A program made the translations under genes and the position numbers. Shown here piece by piece: positions 45,667 to 53,475 of a DNA stretch of 64,000 nucleotides (positions within the stretch are counted from its first letter, which is position 1; each line of letters starts with the position of its first letter). The DNA is taken from assembly GCF_900177515.1 (NCBI RefSeq), contig NZ_FXAK01000001.1, forward strand, positions 1 through 64,000. The letters are read 5' to 3'. The stretch comes from Azospirillum oryzae. GTDB taxonomy: Bacteria; Pseudomonadota; Alphaproteobacteria; Azospirillales; Azospirillaceae. The notes under the pieces were generated by a model. That model ran no database searches and had not been told where the DNA came from. It worked only from the letters and a program-made list of their open reading frames with translations.

Positions 45667-46358
45667 GCGCGCCTCAGCCCCACCGCCGCCTCGACGAAGG
45701 CGATCAGCTGCTCGGCATAGAGGTCGGGCGTGATGCCGCGGCGGCGGTGCTTGGCGCGTTTGACGTACCAGTCCTGCAGCATCGGCTTGATCAGCGCCGC
45801 CGTCATCGTCACGTCGGGCACGGCGAACAGGCCGCGGGCGACGCCGTCGGCCAGCGCGTCGGCGATCATGCCCTCCGTCATCATCTCGCTGCTGACGGCA
45901 AGGTCGCGCCCGTCCTTGGGGAAGGACTTCGCCTCCATATAGGCGAAGACGAACCAGGGATGCATGGTCTCGGTCAGGAACAGGTGGGTGCGCAGAAGCC
46001 AGCGCAGCCGGCCGGCCGGGTCGTTCGCCAGCCCGCCGGGCGGGCGGCCCAGCACCTCCTCCACCACGCCGACGACCTGACCCAGGATCATCATCAGCAG
46101 CGTGTCCTTGCTGTCGAAATAAGCGTAGAGCGCGCCCATGCTCAGCCCCGACTGTTCGGTCAGGTCGCGCAGGCTGGTGGAATGGAAGCCCTTGCGGTTC
46201 GCCAGCGTCAGGGTGGTTTCGACGATCCGCGCGAGGTTGGCAATGGCGACCGCCGGCTTCTTCACCCGGATGGTCGCGGCATGCCGTTCCAGGATGCGCG
46301 CGCACAGCGCCTCCATCGACAGATCGTGCCGTGCCTGGAAATCCCGCAAGCTGCTCAT
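45663..46358 (-). CDS. TetR-family transcriptional regulator
   Basis: A 231-residue TetR repressor. The DNA-binding domain is at residues about 45-95, with TLANRKGFHSTSLRDLTEQSGLSMGALYAYFDSKDTL-type helix-turn-helix (here given in overview), and is preceded by an unusual N-terminal extension of about 40 residues. The start may instead be a GTG at 46400. It is divergent from the SDR-led operon and a perfect 14-bp palindrome lies between them. An acyl-CoA or free-acid effector is likely given the neighbours. Confidence 0.87.
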   Translation of the reverse strand: MSSLRDFQARHDLSMEALCARILERHAATIRVKKPAVAIANLARIVETTLTLANRKGFHSTSLRDLTEQSGLSMGALYAYFDSKDTLLMMILGQVVGVVEEVLGRPPGGLANDPAGRLRWLLRTHLFLTETMHPWFVFAYMEAKSFPKDGRDLAVSSEMMTEGMIADALADGVARGLFAVPDVTMTAALIKPMLQDWYVKRAKHRRRGITPDLYAEQLIAFVEAAVGLRRA

Positions 46359-46422
46359 ACCCGGCTGCCCTATCGTTTGCGACACCGATCGTTCTTGCAC
46401 AGGATCGGCTGTAAGGATATAA

Positions 46423-46436
46423 AGCGAGCGCTCGCT
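46423..46436. promoter_or_regulatory. Perfect 14-bp palindrome, candidate TetR operator
   Basis: AGCGAGCGCTCGCT is fully self-complementary and lies in the 151-base spacer between the divergent TetR gene and the SDR-led operon. Size and position are typical for a TetR-family operator that controls both directions. Confidence 0.7.
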
Positions 46437-46509
46437 CGTTTTTTCAAGGGTGCTGTTCGGGGCCGTGCCTCGGCCGCCTCGTCAGGAAATCCCGACCATG
46501 GGAGGAAGC

Positions 46510-47277
46510 ATGAGCGTCTCCATCGACCTGACCGGCAAGACGGCGCTGGTCACCGGCGCCTCCAGCGGTCTCGGCCGCCATTTCGCCGGTGTTCTGGCCA
46601 AGGCGGGCGCCCGTGTCGCGCTGGCCGCGCGGCGGACCGACGCGCTGGCCGAAACGCGCGCCGCCATTGAAGCCGCCGGCGGCAGCGCCGTCGTCGTCGC
46701 CATGGACGTGACCGATCCGGCCTCCGTCACCGCAGCGGTGGGGGAGGCGTGGGACGCGCTGGGCCGCATCGACATCCTCGTCAACAATGCCGGCGTCACC
46801 GCCACGCGCCCCTTCCTCGACATGAGCGAGGAGGAGTGGGACCGGGTGGTCGACACCAACCTGACCGGCTGCGCCCGCGTGGCGCGCGCGGTAGCGCAGC
46901 GCATGCGCGACGACAAGCAGGGCGGGGCCATCGTCAACATCGCCTCCATCCTCGGCATGCGGGTGGCGGGGCAGGTGTCGTCCTACATCGCCGCCAAGGG
47001 CGGGCTGGTGCAGCTGACCAAGGCGATGGCGCTGGAACTGGCGCGCTACGGCATCCGCGTCAACGCGCTCTGCCCCGGCTATGTCGAGACCGAACTGAAC
47101 GCCGATTTCTTCGCCAGCGACGCCGGCAAGGCGCTGGTCAAGCGCATCCCGCAGCGCCGGCTCGGCCGGCTGGCCGATCTGGACGGGCCGCTGCTTCTAC
47201 TGGCGTCCGATGCCGGCGCCTACATGACCGGATCGGTGCTGGCCGTCGACGGCGGCCATCTGGTCTCCTCGCTTTAA
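46510..47277 (+). CDS. Short-chain dehydrogenase (LvaD-like role proposed)
   Basis: A 255-residue SDR with TGASSGLGRHFA, NNAGV, the serine of NIASILG and the SYIAAK catalytic pair; LCPGYVETELN and VDGGHLVSSL are standard later segments. The ATG at 46510 follows GGGAGGAAG. It opens a tightly packed operon with acyl-CoA dehydrogenase, phosphotransferase, DUF6285-like and phosphatase genes. By analogy with the Pseudomonas putida levulinate pathway it would interconvert 4-oxoacyl-CoA and 4-hydroxyacyl-CoA. Confidence 0.87.
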   Translation: MSVSIDLTGKTALVTGASSGLGRHFAGVLAKAGARVALAARRTDALAETRAAIEAAGGSAVVVAMDVTDPASVTAAVGEAWDALGRIDILVNNAGVTATRPFLDMSEEEWDRVVDTNLTGCARVARAVAQRMRDDKQGGAIVNIASILGMRVAGQVSSYIAAKGGLVQLTKAMALELARYGIRVNALCPGYVETELNADFFASDAGKALVKRIPQRRLGRLADLDGPLLLLASDAGAYMTGSVLAVDGGHLVSSL

Positions 47278-47297
47278 AAAGATTAAGGAGCGGTTCC

Positions 47298-48494
47298 ATG
47301 GACTTCACCCTTCCGCCGGAGCTGGAAGACTATCGCCGCCGCGTCCGCGCCTTCGTCGAGCAGGAGATCCTTCCCGTCGAGGCCGACCGCGCCAATTGGG
47401 ACGAGCACGAGAACATCGCCGAAGCCCCGCTGGAGGCGCTGCGCGCCAAGGTGAAAGCGGCCGGGCTGTGGACGCTGCAACTGCCGAAGGAGGCCGGCGG
47501 CCACGGGTTGCCGATGGTCGGCGTCGCCGCCTGCTACGAGGAGATGAACCGCTCCATCTTTGGGCCGGTCTGCTTCAACGCCGCCGCCCCCGACGACGGT
47601 AACATGCGGCTCCTTAGCATGGTCGGCACCCCGGCGCAGAAGGAGCGCTGGCTCGCCCCCATCGTCGAGGGGCGGGTGCGCAGCGCCTTCGCCATGACCG
47701 AACCGCATCCGGGCGGCGGCTCCGACCCGTCGATGATGAAGACCAGGGCGGAGCGCAAGGGCGACCGCTGGGTGGTGACGGGCCGCAAGTGGTTCATCAC
47801 CGGGGCCGACGCCGCGCAGCACTTCATCCTGATGGCGCGCACGTCCGACGATCCGCGCAAGGGTCTGACCGCCTTCCTGTTCGACAAGGACCAGCCCGGC
47901 TGGCGCATCGAGCGCCGCATCCCGATCATGGGGCCGGAGGAGCATGGCGGCCATTGCGAGCTGATCTTCCACGGGCTGGAGATTGCGGACGAGAATGTGC
48001 TGATGAAGGTCGGCGACGGGCTGAAGGCGACGCAGATCCGCCTTGGCCCGGCACGGCTGACCCACTGCATGCGCTGGACCGGCCTCGCCAAGCGCTGTCT
48101 GGAGATCGCCGGCGCCTATGTGAAGGAACGCGAGAGCTTCGGGATTCCGCTGGCCGAGCATGAAGGCGTGCAGTGGATGCTGGGCGAGACGGCGATGCAG
48201 ATCGAGATCGGCCGGCTGCTGACCATGAAGGCGGCGCACGCGCTGGACAGCGGCAGCTTCGCCCGCAAGGAAGTGTCGATGGCCAAGGTCCAGGTCGCCG
48301 ACACGCTGTTCAAGGCGGCTGACACGGCGATCCAGCTCTGCGGCGCGCGCGGTTATTCCAAGGACACGGTGCTGGAGTGGATCTACCGCTACGCCCGGCA
48401 GGCCAAGCTGGTCGACGGCGCGTCGGAGGTCCACAAGATGGTGTTGAGCCGCAGCTACCTCGCCGAGGGCGACGATTTCTGGGGCTGGCGGTGA
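47298..48494 (+). CDS. Acyl-CoA dehydrogenase family protein, ACAD10/11/LvaC-like
   Basis: A 398-residue ACAD with the FAD segment FAMTEPHPGGGSDPS, GRKWFITGADAAQ and a normal C-terminal helical domain. Where medium-chain acyl-CoA dehydrogenases have the catalytic Glu of YEGT, this protein reads LVDGASEVH (Asp373). As I recall, the same Asp-Gly pattern is found in ACAD10/11 and related bacterial enzymes that act on phosphorylated hydroxyacyl-CoAs. AAGGAG precedes the ATG. The stop overlaps the phosphotransferase GTG start by 4 bases. Phosphate elimination to an enoyl-CoA is the proposed role. Confidence 0.86.
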   Translation: MDFTLPPELEDYRRRVRAFVEQEILPVEADRANWDEHENIAEAPLEALRAKVKAAGLWTLQLPKEAGGHGLPMVGVAACYEEMNRSIFGPVCFNAAAPDDGNMRLLSMVGTPAQKERWLAPIVEGRVRSAFAMTEPHPGGGSDPSMMKTRAERKGDRWVVTGRKWFITGADAAQHFILMARTSDDPRKGLTAFLFDKDQPGWRIERRIPIMGPEEHGGHCELIFHGLEIADENVLMKVGDGLKATQIRLGPARLTHCMRWTGLAKRCLEIAGAYVKERESFGIPLAEHEGVQWMLGETAMQIEIGRLLTMKAAHALDSGSFARKEVSMAKVQVADTLFKAADTAIQLCGARGYSKDTVLEWIYRYARQAKLVDGASEVHKMVLSRSYLAEGDDFWGWR

Positions 48495-49555
48495 GCGGCG
48501 CTCCGAAGCCCACTCCCGGATTGGATCCCGCCCGGAAAGCGGCGCTGGAGTCCTGGCTGGCCGGGCAGGCGGAAGCGCGGGCGGTCGCCGTCATCGACGA
48601 GGGGCGGCTCAGCGGCGGCGCCATCTCGCTCAACCTCGCGGTCACGCTGGAGATCGACGGCGGCCCGCTGGCGGGGAACCACCCTTGCGTGCTGCGCACC
48701 GGTTCGGCGTCGGGCGTGTCGGCCAGCCTGGGCAAGGCGGAGGAGGCCGCGGTCCTGCGCGCCGTCTTCGCCGTCGGCGCCACCGTGCCGGAGCCGCTGT
48801 TCGTCGGCGCCGATCCGGCGATGCTGGGCGCGCCCTTCTACATCATGCGGCGGGCGGCGGGCATCGCCGCCGGTTTCCGCATGGTCAAGAGCGAGGAGCC
48901 GCGGCGCGATCTGGCCCGTGAACTCGGCCGGCAGCTCGGCCTGATCCACCGGGTGCGGCCGGGTGCGGAAGGGCTGGAGTTCCTGGCGTTGCCCGAACCG
49001 ACGGCGGCCCTGCAGGCGGCGGCCGATTTCCGCCGCTGGGCCGGGCGCTATGCCGCCAGCGATCCGGTGCTGGCCTATGGGCTGCGCTGGCTGGAACGGA
49101 ACGCGCCGCCGGCCGGCGACCTCGTGCTGTGCCATCGCGACTACCGCACCGGCAACTACATGGTCGATGGGGACAGGCTCACCGCGATCATCGATTGGGA
49201 ATTCGCGGGCTGGTCCGACCCGATGGAGGATCTGGGCTGGTTCTGCGCCGCCTGCTGGCGCTTCGGCCGCAACGACCGTGAGGCCGGCGGCATCGCCGAC
49301 CGCACCGACCTTTATGCCGGCTATGAGGAGACCGCCGGGCGGCGGGTGGATGCGGACGCCGTCGCCTATTGGGAGGCCGCGGCCTGCATGCGCTGGGCGG
49401 TCATCGCCATCCAGCAGGCGCAGCGCCACATTTCCGGCACCGAACCGTCGCTGGAACTGGCGTTGACCGGCCGGATGCTGCCGGAGATCGAAATGGATCT
49501 GCTGCGCCACCTCGACCGCGTCGGCGGCTTCCCCATGTTCGGAGGTGGAGCATGA
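48491..49555 (+). CDS. APH-fold phosphotransferase (LvaA / ACAD11 kinase-like)
   Basis: A 354-residue aminoglycoside-phosphotransferase-fold kinase starting at a GTG that overlaps the ACAD stop. CHRDYRTGN (His215, Asp217, Asn222) is the catalytic loop and IIDWEFAG (Asp235) the metal-binding DFG equivalent; LRTGSASGVSASLGKAEEAAVL forms the N-lobe. Antibiotic resistance is unlikely in this setting. The same kinase type is fused to the dehydrogenase in animal ACAD10/11 and encoded beside it in lva operons, where it phosphorylates the 4-hydroxyl of 4-hydroxyacyl-CoA. Confidence 0.86.
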   Translation: MSGAPKPTPGLDPARKAALESWLAGQAEARAVAVIDEGRLSGGAISLNLAVTLEIDGGPLAGNHPCVLRTGSASGVSASLGKAEEAAVLRAVFAVGATVPEPLFVGADPAMLGAPFYIMRRAAGIAAGFRMVKSEEPRRDLARELGRQLGLIHRVRPGAEGLEFLALPEPTAALQAAADFRRWAGRYAASDPVLAYGLRWLERNAPPAGDLVLCHRDYRTGNYMVDGDRLTAIIDWEFAGWSDPMEDLGWFCAACWRFGRNDREAGGIADRTDLYAGYEETAGRRVDADAVAYWEAAACMRWAVIAIQQAQRHISGTEPSLELALTGRMLPEIEMDLLRHLDRVGGFPMFGGGA

Positions 49556-49935
49556 TCAACGACGATCCCGGCGCCCGCGATCTGGTCGCCATCGCGCTCC
49601 GCAGCTTCCGCGAGGCGATCCTGCTGGTGGTTCCGGCCGAGCAGCGCTTCACCGCGCTGATGATCGCCAATGCGCTGGGGGTGGCGGAGCGGGAGCTGGC
49701 GGCCGGCACCGCGGCCGAACCGGCCCTGGCTGCCGCCGTTGGCGGCCTGCTGGGCGAGGACGGCGACCTTCCGGATTTGCTGCCGAAGCTCTGCGCCGCC
49801 ATCGACGCCGGACGCTTCGACACGCCTGACCAACAGGCGGCCTTGCGGGCGGTGCTGAAGGACATCACGCGGGCGAGGCTGGCGCTGAGCAATCCCAAAC
49901 GTCTGGCCGCCGAAGGACAGGACGCCGAGCGATGA
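49552..49935 (+). CDS. DUF6285-like small protein (LvaB-like)
   Basis: A 127-residue, mostly helical, soluble protein with no catalytic motif. The central segment EAILLVVPAEQRFTALMIANALGVAERELAAG-type region (abridged here) recalls the small DUF6285 proteins encoded next to APH-type kinases; in P. putida the corresponding LvaB is needed for LvaA kinase activity. It overlaps both flanking genes by 4 bases (ATGA), so it is made stoichiometrically with them. The family name is from recall and position, not a profile search. Confidence 0.72.
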   Translation: MINDDPGARDLVAIALRSFREAILLVVPAEQRFTALMIANALGVAERELAAGTAAEPALAAAVGGLLGEDGDLPDLLPKLCAAIDAGRFDTPDQQAALRAVLKDITRARLALSNPKRLAAEGQDAER

Positions 49936-50645
49936 GCCTGTTTCCGCCGCTGCCCGGCACGGTCGCGCGCCGCCGCATCTACCTGCTGCGTCACGGCCAT
50001 GTCGCCTATTACGACGCCGAGGGCAAACCGCTGAACCCGAAGCTGGCCGCCTTGACCGACCGCGGGCGGGCGGAGGCGCAGGCGGCCGGCGCCCTGCTGG
50101 CCGGCGTGCCGCTGGACCGCGTGCTGTGTTCCGGCCTTGCCCGCACGCGGCAGACGGCCGAACCGGTCGCCGCGCCGCACCGTCTGCCGGTGGAGGACCA
50201 CCCCGATTTCCTGGAAATCCGCGCCGGCCGGTTGTCGGAGGTGCCGAAGGAGCAGCGGGAGGCGGCTTACGTCTATGGCTTCGAGGCGGCGACGGAGGAC
50301 GGGCGCTTCGCCGGCGGCGACGGCTTCGCCGCCGTGCGCGACCGCGTGGTGTCGGCCGTCGAGGCGCTGGTGCGGCAGCCGGGCTGGACCCATCTGGCGC
50401 TGATCGCCCATGACGGCGTCAACCGCATGCTGCTGTCCTGGGCCTGCGGCGCCGGCCTGTCGGCGCTGTCGGCGTTCGAGCAGGATTACGGCTGCGTCAA
50501 CATCATCGACGTGGATGTGACGGCCGGCCGGGTGGTCCGCCGCCTGATCCGCGCGGTGAATGTGACGCCGGGCAACCCGGCGAAGATCGGCCTGCACCGC
50601 AGCAGCCTGGAGGAGGCGTTCGGGCCGCTGCTGGCGCTGGATTGA
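49932..50645 (+). CDS. Histidine phosphatase family protein (phosphoglycerate mutase-like)
   Basis: A 237-residue protein with IYLLRHGHVAYYD (phospho-acceptor His in RHG), CSGLARTRQTAEPV, the acidic NFREI-equivalent LEIRAGRLSEVP and ALIAHDGVNRML (second catalytic His). It is intact and probably active as a phosphatase. It ends the SDR/ACAD/kinase operon. In a pathway using a phosphoacyl-CoA intermediate it could recycle stalled phospho-intermediates or by-products, which is inference; it is not part of the core P. putida lvaABCDE set as I recall it. Confidence 0.87.
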   Translation: MSLFPPLPGTVARRRIYLLRHGHVAYYDAEGKPLNPKLAALTDRGRAEAQAAGALLAGVPLDRVLCSGLARTRQTAEPVAAPHRLPVEDHPDFLEIRAGRLSEVPKEQREAAYVYGFEAATEDGRFAGGDGFAAVRDRVVSAVEALVRQPGWTHLALIAHDGVNRMLLSWACGAGLSALSAFEQDYGCVNIIDVDVTAGRVVRRLIRAVNVTPGNPAKIGLHRSSLEEAFGPLLALD

Positions 50646-50649
50646 GGGA

Positions 50650-51582
50650 CTAACTTCCGGCACCGTCGATGCGGCGGCGCCAGGCCGGTTCCGACAGGCG
50701 CTCTATCAGGAAATCGGCAAGCACGCCGACCTTGGCCGGCCGCGTGCGGGCCGACGGCGTGATGAAGTAGAGGCCGCCCTTCGGCAGCGACCAGTCGGTC
50801 AGGATGGCGGTCAGCCGTCCCGTTGCCAGATGCTCGGCCGCCATGAATTCCGGCAGTTCGGCGATGGCCAGCCCCTCCAGCAGCATCGGCACCAGCGCGT
50901 CGGCGTTGGTGACGCGCAGCGGGCCGGAGGGCGTGACGCTTTCCTCCTCGCCGGCGCCGTTGGTGAAGTGCCAGATGTCCTGCCGCCGGCGATAGGCGTA
51001 GCCCAGGCAATGATGGCCGTTCAGCTCGCGCGGATGGCGCGGCTCGCCATGGCGGGCGAGATAGCTGGGGGCCGCGAGCACCACCGGCGACACCCCGCAC
51101 AGCCGCCGCGCCACCAGCGAACTGTCCGGCAGCACCGCGATGCGCAGAGCGGCGTCGAAGCCGTCCCCCACCAGATCGACGGTGGCATCGCTCAGGTGGA
51201 GGTCGATGGAGATCTCCGGATAGAGACGGAAGAACTCCGGCAGCAGCGGCGTCACCCAGCGCAGCCCGAACGACATCGGCACGGCGAACCGGATCAGGCC
51301 GCGCGGGCGGCTGGACATCTCGCGCACCGCGTTTTCCGCCGCTTCCGCCTCGTCATAGAGACGGGTCGCGCGTTCGGCCAGGGAATGGCCGAAATCGGTC
51401 AAGGCCAGCCGGCGCGAGGTGCGGTTGAACAGCCGCGCGCCCAGCCGTTCCTCCAGCCGGCTGACCGCACGCGACACGGTGGCGACCGACACCCCCATGG
51501 CACGGGCCGCAGCGGCGAAGGAGCGTTCCTCCGCCACCTTGGCGAACATCGCCAGCCCTTCGAAATCCGGCAGCTTCGACAT
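50650..51582 (-). CDS. LysR-family transcriptional regulator
   Basis: A 310-residue LysR protein of the CrgA/AphB-like group: [40 protein letters not shown] and [13 protein letters not shown] are the helix-turn-helix and linker. The ATG at 51582 gives normal family length. It is divergent from an SDR gene (start 51696), a very common pairing, and probably controls it. Confidence 0.88.
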   Translation of the reverse strand: MSKLPDFEGLAMFAKVAEERSFAAAARAMGVSVATVSRAVSRLEERLGARLFNRTSRRLALTDFGHSLAERATRLYDEAEAAENAVREMSSRPRGLIRFAVPMSFGLRWVTPLLPEFFRLYPEISIDLHLSDATVDLVGDGFDAALRIAVLPDSSLVARRLCGVSPVVLAAPSYLARHGEPRHPRELNGHHCLGYAYRRRQDIWHFTNGAGEEESVTPSGPLRVTNADALVPMLLEGLAIAELPEFMAAEHLATGRLTAILTDWSLPKGGLYFITPSARTRPAKVGVLADFLIERLSEPAWRRRIDGAGS

Positions 51583-51695
51583 CGTCAATCCTGCGCAATT
51601 CTGCAACGATGGTTTTCAACCGTTTCTATTTCGGTGTGTATCCGCCGTCGATAGATTTGTCTCCAGAAGATGACCCATTCCCAAGGAGATTTCAG

Positions 51696-52460
51696 ATGTC
51701 ACGCAAGCTTGACGGCAAGATCGCCCTCGTCACCGGCGCCAACAGCGGCATCGGCCTCGCCGCGGCCAAGCGGTTCGCCGCCGAAGGCGCCACCGTCTAT
51801 CTCACCGGCCGCCGCAAGGGCGAACTGGATGCTGCGGTCGCGGCGATCGTTGCGGCCGGCGGCAAAGCGACCGGGGTGCAGGCGGATTCGTCCAACCTCG
51901 CCGATCTCGACCGGCTCTATGCGCAAATCAAGAGCGAGGCGGGCCGGCTCGACGTGCTCTACGCCAATGCCGGCGGCGGCAGCATGCTGCCGCTGGGCGA
52001 GATCACGGAGGACCAGTTCGACGACACCTTCAACCGCAATGTGAAGGGCGTGCTGTTCACCGTACAGAAGGCGCTGCCGCTGCTCGGTCGCGGTTCTTCG
52101 GTGATCCTCGCCGGCTCCACCGCCGGCAGCATGGGCACGGCGGCCTTCAGCGTCTACAGCGCCAGCAAGGCGGCTGTGCGCAACTTCGCCCGCAGCTGGA
52201 TCCTCGACCTGAAGGACCGCGGCATCCGCGTCAACACGCTGAGCCCCGGCCCGGTCCGCACGCCGGGTCTGGTCGAACTGGCCGGTCCCGACGCGGCGCA
52301 GCAGCAGGGGCTGGTGGATTATCTGGCCGCCCAGGTGCCGCTGGGCCGTGTCGGCGACCCGGACGAGATCGCCAAGGCCGCCGTCTTCCTGGCGTCCGAC
52401 GACAGCAGCTTCGTCAACGGTATCGAGCTGTTCGCCGACGGCGGCATGGCCCAGGTCTGA
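51696..52460 (+). CDS. Short-chain dehydrogenase/reductase
   Basis: A 254-residue classical [18 protein letters not shown] (cofactor), YANAGGG in the NNAG position, the serine of LAGSTAG, and YSASKAA catalytic pair; a Gly-Ile-Glu-Leu-Phe-Ala-Asp-Gly-Gly C-terminal strand closes the fold. CCAAGGAG precedes the ATG at 51696. It is monocistronic, followed by a strong hairpin, and is likely regulated by the divergent LysR protein. Substrate is unknown. Confidence 0.88.
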   Translation: MSRKLDGKIALVTGANSGIGLAAAKRFAAEGATVYLTGRRKGELDAAVAAIVAAGGKATGVQADSSNLADLDRLYAQIKSEAGRLDVLYANAGGGSMLPLGEITEDQFDDTFNRNVKGVLFTVQKALPLLGRGSSVILAGSTAGSMGTAAFSVYSASKAAVRNFARSWILDLKDRGIRVNTLSPGPVRTPGLVELAGPDAAQQQGLVDYLAAQVPLGRVGDPDEIAKAAVFLASDDSSFVNGIELFADGGMAQV

Positions 52461-52502
52461 CGGGCGGTTCCGGCCCACAGCCTTTGCATCCGATCATCGG
52501 TT

Positions 52503-52548
52503 GGCCCCCCTTGCGGCTGCGTTGAGAAACGCTGCCGCAAGGGGGGCC
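52503..52548 (+). terminator. Strong hairpin after SDR gene
   Basis: GGCCCCCCTTGCGGC (52503-52517) pairs perfectly with GCCGCAAGGGGGGCC (52534-52548); after one mismatch five more inner pairs close on a GAGA tetraloop. No U-tract follows, so it may be an intrinsic terminator of the non-canonical kind or a 3' stabiliser. Confidence 0.75.
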
Positions 52549-52574
52549 GTGTCGTGTCCGCAGGCCGCTCATAT

Positions 52575-52590
52575 AGTTCTATATAGAACT
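52575..52590. promoter_or_regulatory. Perfect 16-bp palindrome, candidate GntR/HutC operator
   Basis: AGTTCTATATAGAACT is fully self-complementary and A/T-rich in a GC-rich surrounding. It lies 50 bases before the GntR gene start. HutC-type regulators usually bind such short palindromes in their own promoter; it probably overlaps the -10 region. Confidence 0.75.
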
Positions 52591-52639
52591 TGTTGACCGC
52601 CGCACCCATATGCGACAGGATGGCTGTGGGAGGATATCG

Positions 52640-53380
52640 ATGCCACAGCATGATTCTGCTTCAGCCCCACTGCCGGATCGGCGGCTGCCGGCCTATCTGC
52701 AGCTGCGCGACGCGTTGGCCACCCGGGTGGCGCGTGGCGAATGGGGGCCGGACACCGCGCTGCCGTCGGAAAACCAGCTGACCGCCGAAACCGGGCTGTC
52801 GGTCGGCACCGTGCGCAAAGCGATCCAGACGCTGGTCGACGAGGGGCTTCTCGAACGGCGCCAGGGTTCCGGAACCTATCTGCGCAAGCGCGCCTTCAAC
52901 GCCTCGCTGTTCCGTTTCTTCGCGGTCCAGTCCGCCGATGGCGAGGCGACGATCCCGTCGAGCCGGATCATCGCCCGCACGGCCGCCATCGCTCCGGCCG
53001 CCGTCGCCAAAATTCTCGGCACCGCCGACTGCATCCGCCTCGACCGCCTGCGCGGCCAGTCTGACGCCCTGTTGCTGTCGGAGGAGATCTGGCTGCCGCG
53101 CGCCCGTTTCGACGGCATCGTGGAGTTGGACGAGTCCCAATTCGGGCCGCTGCTCTATCCGCTTTATCACGAGCGCTTCAACGTTTTCATCGCCAGCGCC
53201 GTCGATGACGTCAGCTTCGCGGCGGCCTCCGCCAAGGTCGCGGCGCGGCTGGGCCTTGCGGAGGGGGCGCCCACCGCGGTGATCGAACGCACCGCCTTCA
53301 CCGTGGACGGCACCGCGGTCGAATGGCGCATCGCCCAAGGCCCCGCCGAGCGCTTCCGGTACCGCAGCCGCCTGAGCTGA
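52640..53380 (+). CDS. GntR-family regulator, HutC subfamily (UTRA domain)
   Basis: A 246-residue regulator: an N-terminal winged helix (residues about 15-80, PSENQLTAETGLSVGTVRK and LLERRQGSGTYL) and a C-terminal UTRA ligand domain from about residue 95. The ATG at 52640 follows GGGAGGAT. It starts an operon with an amidohydrolase and a membrane transporter, which it presumably represses along with itself until the pathway ligand is present. Confidence 0.9.
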   Translation: MPQHDSASAPLPDRRLPAYLQLRDALATRVARGEWGPDTALPSENQLTAETGLSVGTVRKAIQTLVDEGLLERRQGSGTYLRKRAFNASLFRFFAVQSADGEATIPSSRIIARTAAIAPAAVAKILGTADCIRLDRLRGQSDALLLSEEIWLPRARFDGIVELDESQFGPLLYPLYHERFNVFIASAVDDVSFAAASAKVAARLGLAEGAPTAVIERTAFTVDGTAVEWRIAQGPAERFRYRSRLS

Positions 53381-53475
53381 CCCGCAGCGCCGGAACCGGT
53401 TTCCGGCGCGCTCCCTCATTGCGGCCTTTCCCGGACCCTCCCCCTCGCGGCGGAGGCCGCCCCCCTATTGCCTGT

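Noticed and set aside
48491..49555. Aminoglycoside phosphotransferase as an antibiotic-resistance gene
   Set aside because: The APH-fold kinase is translationally coupled to an acyl-CoA dehydrogenase and a DUF6285-like gene, as in hydroxyacyl-CoA kinases. Nothing suggests a resistance cassette.
53420..53475. GC-rich stretch before the amidohydrolase gene as another dispersed repeat copy
   Set aside because: It shares only short C-rich and G-rich runs with the repeat family, has no matching second half, and cannot be told from local base composition.
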